Source of the DNA: an uncultured Kiritimatiellota bacterium
GTDB lineage: Bacteria; Verrucomicrobiota; Kiritimatiellia; RFP12; UBA1067
Direction: 5' to 3'
Length of the DNA stretch: 18,965 nt
NCBI GenBank assembly: GCA_934635385.1
Contig: CAKTZI010000058.1
Coordinates: forward strand, 1 to 18,965
The translations under genes and the position numbers were made by a program. The notes beneath the pieces were generated by a model. The model made no database searches and had not been told where the DNA came from. It saw only the letters and a list, made by a program, of their open reading frames with translations. Position 1 is the first letter of the stretch, and every line of letters begins with the position of its first letter. Positions 1 to 6,618 of the stretch are shown in pieces.

Positions 1-213
1 CTGGCGCGCAGGGATGGCGTCCGACGCCCTTAGACAACGCCCGAAAGTTTCGCATGAAATTTACAGTTGCTGACCCTCCTTGCACTCCATTCGCTCACAT
101 CAAAAATTATTGAAAAGCTGTTGTTTTGTGTAGATAGCACAAAGTGAGAATTCTGTGCGGAAAAATCTCGGATTGCATGCTTGCAGGATCGGCCTACGGC
201 CGGGCGATGGGAA
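1..213. other. Upstream region without a recognisable gene
   Basis: The first 33 bases read LARRDGVRRP then stop on the + strand and could be the tail of a gene outside the window, but this is too short to identify. The rest is AT-richer and shows no coding frame I believe. It carries a block (145-171) that recurs at 16851-16878, and a CGGCC-TA-CGGCCG type palindrome near 190-202 just before the promoter of the next gene. Confidence 0.4.
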
Positions 214-222
214 TGGTATAAT
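214..222 (+). promoter_or_regulatory. Extended -10 promoter (TGGTATAAT)
   Basis: A perfect TATAAT lies at 217-222, preceded by TG one base upstream (extended -10). No good -35 is visible at 17-18 bases upstream. Transcription would start about 228-232, some 55 bases before the DUF4186 gene. The same TGGTATAAT word recurs before several other genes in the window. Confidence 0.6.
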
Positions 223-283
223 GCATGCCTGAAAGAAAAGGACACGGCGCTCGTTCTCGCGTTCATCCGCGAGCTGGCGAAGT

Positions 284-652
284 GTGCGTGAAGAAGATGG
301 CATGACATTCGAAACGGCGTTCGAGAAATTGGCACGATCGAAGTTCCGCAGCCGGTTCAGACTGTCGGACGCCGACAGGGCTTACATCGAAAAGCATGGC
401 CTTGCCGTCATCCGCCGCCACGCGGAGGATTTCGTCCGGCAGCGGCTCGCGCCCGCATCCCCTCCGAATGACGGACGGCAGACGCCGATGCGCGGACATC
501 CGGTCTTCACGGCGCAGCATGCGACGGCGACCTGCTGCCGGGGATGCCTGAACAAGTGGTGGAAGGTGCCGCCCGGCGTCGGGCTTTCGCCGCTCCGCCA
601 GCAGAAGGCGGTCAACCTCATCATGGCCTGGATCGTACGCGACATGGCATGA
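284..652 (+). CDS. DUF4186 family protein
   Basis: The 122-residue product matches what I recall of the DUF4186 family almost end to end: FRSRFRLSDADRAYIEKHG, then a helix, then NDGRQTPMRGHPVFTAQHAT, then the CCRGCLNKWW cysteine motif and a C-terminal helix ending in IMAWIVRD. The conserved histidines and the CCxGC cluster suggest metal binding, but no function is established for the family. The GTG at 284 gives the longest frame. The ATG at 302 (residue 7) is an equally good start, because the family's conserved part begins after it. A short frame (CTG at 229 to the TGA ending at 288) reads LKEKDTALVLAFIRELAKCA, looks protein-like and may be a leader or a remnant. The gene appears monocistronic, with the promoter at 214-222. 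Confidence 0.75.
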   Translation: MREEDGMTFETAFEKLARSKFRSRFRLSDADRAYIEKHGLAVIRRHAEDFVRQRLAPASPPNDGRQTPMRGHPVFTAQHATATCCRGCLNKWWKVPPGVGLSPLRQQKAVNLIMAWIVRDMA

Positions 653-1843
653 TGTGCGGTGCTTATGGGCACGAAGGCTTGGTCGTCCGGCTGCATGGAT
701 GAGAGTCGTCCGCTGTCACGTCTGCGAATCCTGCCGCGACACGGGCGGGCGAAAATAGCGCGACGTCTTTTCGATCCTCGACGTGTGAGGCTTGCCGCGC
801 TTTCGTGTCCGCGACACGGACTGTGTTCGTGTTCGTCGGCGCGTCAATCCCCGATGGGGTGACTGGCAGGGCTTCAGCATGAAAAGACGATCCTCGCGCA
901 GCGTTGCGCGACAGTCGTCCGCAAACTTGTGGCGCTGGCGCGCAAACACGAAACAGCGCCGCCGCGAGACCGCGCGTTGCGCGGCTGAGGGCGCGGCCGC
1001 GTAGCCGGGGCTGAAAACTCCGTTTTCGCCCGGCGTCGCCTCCGCCCCCTCACCCGTTCGGGCTCTCGCGGTGGCGCTGACACGAAAGCGCACCGATGGT
1101 GCGACACGAAAATCGCCCGTCCGTCCGTCGAGGCACGAAAAGGCTTGCGCGCCCGCCTCGAAATCTTATGTGTCCATGTGTTTTGTCTCGCAACAGGGAG
1201 TGCCTCACACGGGGAGACGGAGCCACAGAGAGAAATGACGCGGCAAGCCGTCAGACTTGAGACGCGGCGTCTCGCCACGGTCAATCGGCGGAACGCCGAT
1301 TACGCGCTGGCGGGTTCGTGGTCTGCGGCGCAAGCCGCCCGTGGCCCGACGTGCCAAAATGCGACCGGCTGACGCGCAGAGAGTGGATGCTCTTTTCATG
1401 CTGAAGCCACGGGATTTTTGATTCGAGGAATCCTGACGCGACACGGGCGAGCGAAAATATGATATAATTCAACCGTCCTTTCGCGGGGGTGCGGTTCGCC
1501 GTGCGGGCGCGAGGGGCAGAATAGAGTTCGAGAACTGATTCGGGCGTCAAGCGACTTCGTGTGCGCCGACCTCCGCGTCCACCCTCGGATACCGTAATCA
1601 ATTTGCAACTGCAAAGCGATCGTCGCGTGAGATGTAGGAAGTTTCAAGACAGACGACACGATGCAGGGAGCGCAGAGCGCTTCCTCTTTTTGTGTTTCTG
1701 TCTAAGGCCATTCCTACAGCCTCACGCGAAGCACAGGGAGAGGTCTTCTTTTTGTGTCGAATCGCCGTGCGGACGCGACGCGGAAAGAGGGATGGCCCGT
1801 CCCTTGATCCGTGAAACACGGCAGGGCGCAAGGAGAAAAGGCA
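653..1843. other. Long region without a convincing gene
   Basis: About 1.2 kb in which the open frames are arginine-rich and typical of GC-rich non-coding DNA. Visible structure: a 30-base direct repeat (728-757 and 1430-1459, 28 of 30 identical by eye) built around CGCGACACGGGCG; a promoter-like TGATATAAT at 1460-1468; and two related blocks at about 1664-1705 and 1731-1760 that pair CAGGGAG with CTTTTTGTGT. If the 1463 promoter drives the gene at 1844, its leader is about 370 bases. It may be an intergenic graveyard or hold an RNA I cannot recognise. Confidence 0.45.
1460..1468 (+). promoter_or_regulatory. Extended -10 promoter (TGATATAAT)
   Basis: TATAAT at 1463-1468 with an extended TG. 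It lies at the end of the second copy of the 30-base repeat, while the first copy (728-757) lacks the TATAAT. The next gene downstream begins at 1844, so either the leader is long or an untranslated RNA is made. Confidence 0.45.
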
Positions 1844-2587
1844 ATGAACATCAAGTCAATTGTGGCGGGCGCGGCGGTGGTCGGAAGCGCCATCGCTTTC
1901 GCCGACACGCTCATCGTGAGCGACGACCCCTCGGTCGTGCGGAACGCGGCGGTCAGCGAGGCGATCCGGCAGGACTCGACCTGGACCTCGGAGAACATCG
2001 CGAAGAACCCGTACCTGTTCCTGCAGGACCAGATCGCGAACTGCGACAAGCTGCGGGCGAAGATCGACGCGCAAAACATCACGCTCATCCGCATGGAGAA
2101 GAACGCGAAGCGCACCGTGGAGGAGGCGGAGAGTTCGCAGACCCGCTACGGGAAGTTCCTGAAGGACGCGAAGGCGGCCTACAAGGCCACGAACGGCACG
2201 TTCCCCGTCACGCTCAACGGCTACGACCTCGACGAGGAGGGGCTGAACGACAAGATCGCCGATGCGATGGAGCGCGTCGAGATGGCGAAGAAGGAGTTCA
2301 AGGACAACACGGCCATCGCGAAGAAGGTGGCGATCCGCAAGGGCGTGCTGAAGAAGAAGAAACGCGACCTCACGAACCTGCGCATGAAGCTCGTGCAGCA
2401 GGCCGAGCAGGTGAAGATGAACGCCGCGCTCGCGGAGATCGGCTCGCTCAACGACGTGCTCGGCACGATCAAGGACATGATGATCGAGATCGACGAGGAC
2501 CCGACGAAACTCTCCGTGGAGGACATGACGGAGGAGGACCCGAACGCGAAGCGCAACAAGAAGGTCAACAGCTTCCTGAACGACTGA
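1844..2587 (+). CDS. Exported coiled-coil protein, function unknown
   Basis: The 247-residue product starts with a clear Sec signal peptide (MNIKSIVAGAAVVGSAIAFA then DT), so it is probably exported. The ATG at 1844 is chosen because AAGGAG sits 8 bases upstream and the signal peptide begins there. A GTG at 1811 in the same frame would put 11 hydrophilic residues in front. Residues ~65-100 and ~130-200 are rich in K, E, R and A with few prolines and look like helical coiled coil. The tail (DEDPTKLSVEDMTEEDP) is acidic. No enzyme motif is seen. It ends 14 bases before the next gene, which also encodes an exported product, so the two are probably one operon. I do not recognise a family. Confidence 0.75.
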   Translation: MNIKSIVAGAAVVGSAIAFADTLIVSDDPSVVRNAAVSEAIRQDSTWTSENIAKNPYLFLQDQIANCDKLRAKIDAQNITLIRMEKNAKRTVEEAESSQTRYGKFLKDAKAAYKATNGTFPVTLNGYDLDEEGLNDKIADAMERVEMAKKEFKDNTAIAKKVAIRKGVLKKKKRDLTNLRMKLVQQAEQVKMNAALAEIGSLNDVLGTIKDMMIEIDEDPTKLSVEDMTEEDPNAKRNKKVNSFLND

Positions 2588-2601
2588 AAGGAATTGGCAA
2601 G

Positions 2602-2796
2602 ATGAGAATGAAAACAATACTGGCGGCGGCCCTCTGCGGCTGCCTGCTGGCGGGGTGCGTCTCCGAGCGTACGCAGCGCGAGTACGGCGAGTGGCGGCAG
2701 AGCGAGGATGCGGTCGCGTCCGTGGGCATCGACGAGTTCGAGGCCAAGTACATGACCGGCTGGCGCGAGCGGGCGCAGGCGAAAAGCCTTGAGTAA
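2602..2796 (+). CDS. Lipoprotein N-terminal piece, cut by an in-frame TAA
   Basis: The 64-residue product has a textbook lipoprotein signal, MRMKTILAAALCGCLLAGC, with lipobox LLAGC and Cys19 as the lipidation site. GGAA lies 8-11 bases before the ATG. After the signal comes one unit of a repeat (YGEWRQSEDAV... DEFEAKYMTGWRER). The TAA at 2794-2796 is in the same frame as the 617-residue open frame beginning at 2881. Removing that stop gives one ~710-residue lipoprotein with three copies of the repeat. Either this is a nonsense-mutated gene, a sequencing error or a read-through site, or the short lipoprotein is now made alone. The signal peptide resembles that of the protein at 5225. Confidence 0.65.
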   Translation: MRMKTILAAALCGCLLAGCVSERTQREYGEWRQSEDAVASVGIDEFEAKYMTGWRERAQAKSLE

Positions 2797-3030
2797 CGCC
2801 GCGCAAGGCAGTACCGGGAGTGGCTGGACAGCAAGGACGGCGTCGCCGGCACTTCCTTCGAGGAGTTCAAGGCCAAGTACATGGCCGCGTGGATTGAGAA
2901 AGTCCAGCAGGAGTTCAAGGACCGGCAGGACTATGCCGAATGGCGGAAGAGCGAGGACGGCGTCAAAGACGCTTCGTTTGACGACTTCCTCTCCACGTAC
3001 AAGGTAGGTTGGCGCGAGCGGATCGAGCAG
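2683..3030 (+). repeat. Three tandem EWR...W-type protein repeats
   Basis: Three units begin with a tyrosine codon at 2683, 2812 and 2932 (periods 129 and 120 bases, 43 and 40 residues). Each follows the pattern Y-x-E-W-x-x-S-[EK]-D-x-V, then [DE]-[DE]-F-x-x-x-Y and x-x-W-x-E-[RK]. The TAA at 2794-2796 falls in the linker between units 1 and 2. The units look like a small helical module that tethers or spaces a lipoprotein domain. I do not know a named family. Confidence 0.7.
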
Positions 3031-4734
3031 AAGAAGCAGGCCCGCCTTGCGAAGGAAGCCAAGGAGCGCGAGGAGCGCCTTGCGAAGGAGGCGAAGGAAC
3101 GCGCGGAACGTGCGGCGAGAATTGCGGCGGAAAAACGCCGCGCACCGATTGACAGGTATTGGAATCGAATCGCCTGTCTGAATGTGACGAATGTCATTTG
3201 CAGACTGGGGAAAGATGGGCGTGTTTGGAATCCGTACCGGGGAAATAATCAGAAAGATGATTATCTCGCGGATTGGTGTGGCCCTCGGCAAAATCTTTCA
3301 AAAGAGGATGTGGAAGCGGGCGAGTCCATCCTGGAGGCGTTTGGAACGAAGTGTATGCCGAATGCTTATGCGCACTATGAGAAATGCCGCGACACCGCAA
3401 AGGAAATCTCGGAGGTGTTTAACGAGACATTTGGAACTTCGTACGGCCGTTTGGCCAAGGCATATTGGAATGCAGTGAAGACTCCGCCCCAAGGATGGAC
3501 TTCCTTTGTCAAAACCCTGACAGCCTATTCGACCGCACGTACACGCTACTTCCGGGCAAAGGACGAACTTATTCACTATTATACGCTTTGGAAATTGGAC
3601 GCGATTGATCAGGAGCATCTCTTGCTGGAGGACAGGCAACCGCTTTCCGTCTGGCTTTTGGAACCGTTGTATGGGATGAACCTTTGCATTCCGAATGCGA
3701 AGGAACTGAATGCGAAGGAACTGGAGTTCGCGGCGAAATATATGCCCGAAACGCATGCTGTCGTGGGGCGGATGCTGACGGAGTACAAGGAAATCGCTCG
3801 ACTTCTAATAGAATTTTGGGCGGAGGAAAAGAAATTTGATGGCGTTCGCTGTGAGTTTGCGGAGATTGCGCTGTTAGAGAAAATCCGCGGACTTGCAAGC
3901 CTTGTTTCGGATTCCAACACGGCTATACAGGAATTGAAACTTGAATATCAGACGATGCTCAAGCAGGCGAATGAAATTGCCGAGAAGGATCATTCAATGG
4001 CACTGAATCTTCAGTCGCTGGAGAAAATCGCAAAGACATATGTCCGCAAGCGCATGGCAACTCCATTGATTAGCGACGACCTGTGGTTGAACAAGATTGC
4101 AAAAATAGACGTTTTGCGGCCCTGGCATTTCAGAGCGATGGGATTTTTGGGCGCATTCAATGGAGACGGTGCATTTGACGACATGAAATGGGTTGGGTAT
4201 CAGGAACACATTCGCTGGACGGAAGTTGACGCACCCGATCTTGGCTATCTGATTCCGGATATTTTAAAGGAGATGGATGTCTGCCGTCGTGTGGATGCGC
4301 ACGGTGAAGGAAGAGATCGATACAGTAGTCGTAGTCCGGGTTTCAGCGGCTCGGGCTATCCGTTGATGTATTATGATATTCCATCCGATGCATTGTTTGC
4401 CCGAAATATTGTTTATTTTAAGGACTATGATGGAAGAAAGGAACTTATTGAAGCTGCACGACCAGACAACTACGGTTATAGGAGAGGAAAGGTTAGGACT
4501 AGCAATTTTGAGAGTATTTTTTGCCAATGCTTAAAAGAGTTGACAGATGGAATGCGGTTCGTCGTAAAAGACAGCAGAAAAGTCGGAGGATGGTGGGCGC
4601 ACGGTTCGGGTAGTCTGCGCGACATCTTTATTTTTGATGTTGTTTATTACGAGGATCAAGAAGAATATTGGGGTAAAACGAGGGATGAGTATATGTCCAG
4701 CGAGACAATAAAGATTGAGCGGGCAAGCCGGTAA
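2881..4734 (+). CDS. Large protein of unknown function, distal part of the lipoprotein
   Basis: Read from the ATG at 2881 this is 617 residues. The codons from 2797 to 2880 are open in the same frame and complete repeat unit 2, so the ATG is probably only internal to an interrupted gene (see 2602). Upstream GAGGAG is 15 bases from the ATG, too far for a good ribosome site. Layout: end of repeat 2, repeat 3 (residues ~18-50), a charged coiled coil with two copies of RLAKEAKER (~55-85), then about 530 residues of mixed helix (~120-420) and a more beta-like, aromatic C-terminus. The DNA becomes clearly AT-richer after ~3130, so the C-terminal module may have a separate origin. I recognise no catalytic motif. 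Intactness of the C-terminal frame argues that the stop is recent or bypassed. Confidence 0.6.
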   Translation: MAAWIEKVQQEFKDRQDYAEWRKSEDGVKDASFDDFLSTYKVGWRERIEQKKQARLAKEAKEREERLAKEAKERAERAARIAAEKRRAPIDRYWNRIACLNVTNVICRLGKDGRVWNPYRGNNQKDDYLADWCGPRQNLSKEDVEAGESILEAFGTKCMPNAYAHYEKCRDTAKEISEVFNETFGTSYGRLAKAYWNAVKTPPQGWTSFVKTLTAYSTARTRYFRAKDELIHYYTLWKLDAIDQEHLLLEDRQPLSVWLLEPLYGMNLCIPNAKELNAKELEFAAKYMPETHAVVGRMLTEYKEIARLLIEFWAEEKKFDGVRCEFAEIALLEKIRGLASLVSDSNTAIQELKLEYQTMLKQANEIAEKDHSMALNLQSLEKIAKTYVRKRMATPLISDDLWLNKIAKIDVLRPWHFRAMGFLGAFNGDGAFDDMKWVGYQEHIRWTEVDAPDLGYLIPDILKEMDVCRRVDAHGEGRDRYSSRSPGFSGSGYPLMYYDIPSDALFARNIVYFKDYDGRKELIEAARPDNYGYRRGKVRTSNFESIFCQCLKELTDGMRFVVKDSRKVGGWWAHGSGSLRDIFIFDVVYYEDQEEYWGKTRDEYMSSETIKIERASR

Positions 4735-4826
4735 ATAAGGGAAAATCATTAACTAATTTCGGCGAAAGGTAGTTCGTTATAAAATGGACTATTCGTCGCC
4801 TCAAATCAAAAGAAAGGAACAAAAAG

Positions 4827-4994
4827 ATGAAAGGAATAAGCAGAACAGTGGACAAGGACGGGAAAACCGTATGGGTTCAAGTCGACGACGGTTGTGGCAA
4901 TGTGGGCGAATATACCGTGCCGCGCTACGAGGAACGGGGTATTCAGCCGCCGTGGCAGGAACTTCCGATTCAAAACAGCATAAGCGGCAAGTGA
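4827..4994 (+). CDS. Small protein of unknown function (55 aa)
   Basis: An open frame from ATG (GGAAC ~10 bases upstream) to TGA encodes MKGISRTVDKDGKTVWVQV, then DDGCGNVGEYTVPRYEERGIQPPWQ and a short tail. The composition (alternating V/T/Y with charged residues, GDG-like turns) looks like a small beta-rich domain rather than random translation, and there is no signal peptide. A weak TATAAA lies at 4778-4783. It sits between the large unknown protein and the tRNA-bearing inverted repeat. It may be an antitoxin-like or immunity-like partner, but nothing in the sequence shows that. Confidence 0.45.
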   Translation: MKGISRTVDKDGKTVWVQVDDGCGNVGEYTVPRYEERGIQPPWQELPIQNSISGK

Positions 4995-5033
4995 GACGGT
5001 CATAATCCTTGGAAAACGGGAATGATTGTGAAA

Positions 5034-5200
5034 AAGTCAGGCATCTTGTCATCCCTAGTTGGCCTCGCCCAACTAGGGGGTGTAGTTTAGATGGGAAGAA
5101 CGGATTCTTGAGAAGAATCAGACGCGGGTTCGGATCCCGTCACCTCCACCATTGGGGACGAGCAATCGTCGCCGACTAGGGATGACAAGATGCCTGACTT
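5034..5200. repeat. ~30-bp inverted repeat enclosing a tRNA-like gene
   Basis: Bases 5034-5059 and 5175-5200 are perfect reverse complements (26 bp). As RNA the pairing extends inward through one U-G wobble and three more pairs (5060-5063 with 5171-5174). The 107-base loop holds the cloverleaf at 5076-5151 and, on its 3' side, a small hairpin GACGA-GCAA-TCGTC (5157-5170) with a GNRA-type loop. The 5' arm can instead fold on itself: CCCTAGTTGG (5053-5062) with CCAACTAGGG (5069-5078), overlapping the first three bases of the tRNA. No transposase is adjacent and I see no clear target duplication. It could be a MITE-like element carrying a tRNA, or a structured tRNA precursor. Confidence 0.85.
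5076..5151 (+). tRNA. tRNA-like gene, anticodon GAG, alanine/tmRNA-type acceptor
   Basis: A full cloverleaf of 76 nt including encoded CCA. Acceptor GGGGGTG (5076-5082) pairs with CACCTCC (5141-5147) through a G3-U70 wobble, and the discriminator is A. D stem GTTT/GAAC carries the G18-G19 pair in its loop. The anticodon stem is GATTC/GAATC with loop TTGAGAA, so the anticodon is GAG at 5110-5112. A four-base variable loop follows, then T stem GCGGG/CCCGT with loop TTCGGAT. U8, A14, G15-C48 and U33 are in place. GAG reads leucine CUC/CUU codons, yet bacterial tRNA-Leu has a long variable arm, absent here. G3-U70 and A73 are the alanyl-tRNA synthetase identity elements, shared by tmRNA. The 3' half (GACGCGGGTTC and CACCTCCACCA) is close to tmRNA ends as I remember them. 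Position 58 is G instead of the near-universal A. Confidence 0.7.
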
Positions 5201-5224
5201 ATTCTTGAATAGCAAAGTAAAAGG

Positions 5225-5929
5225 ATGAAAATGAAGGCAAGTTGCAAAATGAAAACGAAAACGATGATGGCGGCTGCCCTCTGCGGCTGTATGCTGACGG
5301 GATACGGGCGTGAGCGCGTGATTCCCGCGAGCGACATGATTGCGATTCCGGGCAAGGACTACAGGATGCAGCGCACGGAAGTGACGCAGATGCAGTGGGA
5401 GAAGGTCATGGGTGACAACCCTTCGTACTTTAAGGGCCCCGACCGTCCGGTTGAAAACGTGTCGTGGGACGATTGTCAGAAATTCATCAAGCGCGTCAGC
5501 GCCCTGGACGGCGTTCCGTACCGTCTGCCGACAGCGGCGGAGTGGGAATACGCCTGCCGCGCCGGTTCGACGGGCGACTGGGGCAAGCGCAAGAACGGTG
5601 AGGAAGGGCCGCTCGATGTCATGGGCTGGTATGAGGACAACAGCGGTGGAACTACGCATCCCGTTGCGCAGAAGGAGCCGAACGCATGGGGGCTTTACGA
5701 CATGCACGGCAACGTGTGGGAGTGGTGTGCGGATCAGGATGAGTGGGGCGGCCCCTACCGCGTGACCCGCGGCGGCAGCTGGAACGACCGCGCTGGCCGC
5801 TGCGCGGCGGACTCTCGATACGTCTGCTACGACGCCAGCGACAGGGTGGAGAACTATCGGAACGACGGCCTCATCCTCTACCTCTGCCACAGCGACCTCG
5901 GCTTCCGGCTGGTCTCCCCCATGGATTGA
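5225..5929 (+). CDS. Exported FGE/sulfatase-modifying-factor-fold protein
   Basis: The product is up to 234 residues. The body is a formylglycine-generating-enzyme-type (C-type-lectin-like) domain: EVTQMQWEKVMGDNPS, PVENVSWDDCQKF, YRLPTAAEWEYACRAGS, NAWGLYDMHGNVWEWCAD, VTRGGSW and final DLGFRLVS. Most bacterial proteins with this architecture are not proven to be sulfatase maturases; many are binding proteins or DGR targets. The start is ambiguous. ATG 5225 directly follows AAAGG, but ATG 5249 (GAAGG 11 bases upstream) begins the signal peptide MKTKTMMAAALCGCMLTG and aligns with the lipoprotein start at 2602. The expected lipobox cysteine is a tyrosine here (LTGY against LAGC), so lipidation is probably lost. 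The gene begins 25 bases after the tRNA-bearing inverted repeat. Confidence 0.8.
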   Translation: MKMKASCKMKTKTMMAAALCGCMLTGYGRERVIPASDMIAIPGKDYRMQRTEVTQMQWEKVMGDNPSYFKGPDRPVENVSWDDCQKFIKRVSALDGVPYRLPTAAEWEYACRAGSTGDWGKRKNGEEGPLDVMGWYEDNSGGTTHPVAQKEPNAWGLYDMHGNVWEWCADQDEWGGPYRVTRGGSWNDRAGRCAADSRYVCYDASDRVENYRNDGLILYLCHSDLGFRLVSPMD

Positions 5930-5955
5930 TCTAATGAAAGTTAATATTAAAAAAT

Positions 5956-6333
5956 ATGGGAACAATAGTTATGAAGCAGCAATCAATGTGTAAGTTCCAG
6001 ATTACATTTTGGCTTTTATTGATAGGGGTGTTGGCGTTGTCTGTTGTTTTGGTGTTTGCGACCCCACTTGACAATTGTGCAATAGGGTTGATTCTCAATA
6101 TTGTGGGCGTGTTAACAACATTTTTTATTGCGTTTCCACAACCTAATTATGAGGCAATCGGAGCATTTACGGTTGAAGATGATACGCCAATGGAGAATGG
6201 TATGACGGCAGGTGAACTACGCCGACTTGGAGAACGGAATTATGTGTGGCGCAGGCGTTGCGCACTACTAGGAGCCGTTTGGTTAGTGGTTGGCTTTGCA
6301 TTTCAATTGTACGCTCAAGTGTGTGGCAAATAA
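5956..6333 (+). CDS. Small integral membrane protein, unknown
   Basis: The 125-residue product has three hydrophobic segments: ~15-36 (ITFWLLLIGVLALSVVLVF), ~41-60 (CAIGLILNIVGVLTTFFIAF) and ~103-120 (ALLGAVWLVVGFAFQLYA). A charged loop between the second and third contains GELRRLGERNYVWRRR. The DNA is much AT-richer than the flanking genes, pointing to a different origin. No good ribosome site is visible before ATG 5956, and ATG 5971 (residue 6) is an alternative start. It follows the FGE-fold gene by 26 bases on the same strand. I do not recognise the family. Confidence 0.6.
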   Translation: MGTIVMKQQSMCKFQITFWLLLIGVLALSVVLVFATPLDNCAIGLILNIVGVLTTFFIAFPQPNYEAIGAFTVEDDTPMENGMTAGELRRLGERNYVWRRRCALLGAVWLVVGFAFQLYAQVCGK

Positions 6334-6404
6334 TGCGGTGCGACAGCCCCACAGGGACGAGTGGGACTTGTGGGACGATTAAGACTGCCAAATGTACGGC
6401 ATGT

Positions 6405-6559
6405 GCAGGTTTTGCGCATGCCGTTTTAATTGCCCGCAACAGTTGATTGCCCGATGCGAAAATACCCTCCAAAAACTTCTTCGCGTTCTCCTCCGTCTCC
6501 GTGCCGAAGGCCACCGTGAGACCTCGGTAGAACCTGCGACGGGGAAAGGTCTGCAGCGA
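6405..6559 (-). pseudogene. Remnant of a PLP aminotransferase C-terminus (HisC-like)
   Basis: On the minus strand a frame reads FYRGLTVAFGTETEENAKKF followed by LEGIFASG. This resembles the last ~35 residues of histidinol-phosphate-type aminotransferases (LRVTVGTEEENRRFLEAL pattern). Upstream it soon meets a stop in frame, and no lysine-binding or other core motif is present, so only a fragment remains. The match is by memory of the family pattern and the call is weak. Otherwise 6334-6618 holds only the promoter for the Fic gene. Confidence 0.3.
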
Positions 6560-6562
6560 TTA

Positions 6563-6571
6563 TGGTATAAT
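6563..6571 (+). promoter_or_regulatory. Extended -10 promoter of the Fic gene
   Basis: TGGTATAAT with TATAAT at 6566-6571. No convincing -35 is present. It lies 48 bases before the Fic start codon and is the same -10 word found before other genes in the window. Confidence 0.6.
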
Positions 6572-6618
6572 ACGAACTCCATGAAAGCGCACGGCATCTG
6601 ACGGAAAGTGGCATTGAG

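Noticed and set aside
1561..2796. 411-codon plus-strand frame over the coiled-coil gene
   Set aside because: It is an Arg/Gly/Glu-rich shadow in another frame. The 1844-2587 frame has the signal peptide and ribosome site.
5076..5151. Full tmRNA gene
   Set aside because: The acceptor and T arm look like tmRNA, but there is no mRNA-like domain or tag frame; instead a normal D arm and anticodon arm complete a 76-nt tRNA.
5225..5929. Complete diversity-generating retroelement
   Set aside because: Only a target-like fold is present; no reverse transcriptase, template repeat or post-VR hairpin is visible in the window.
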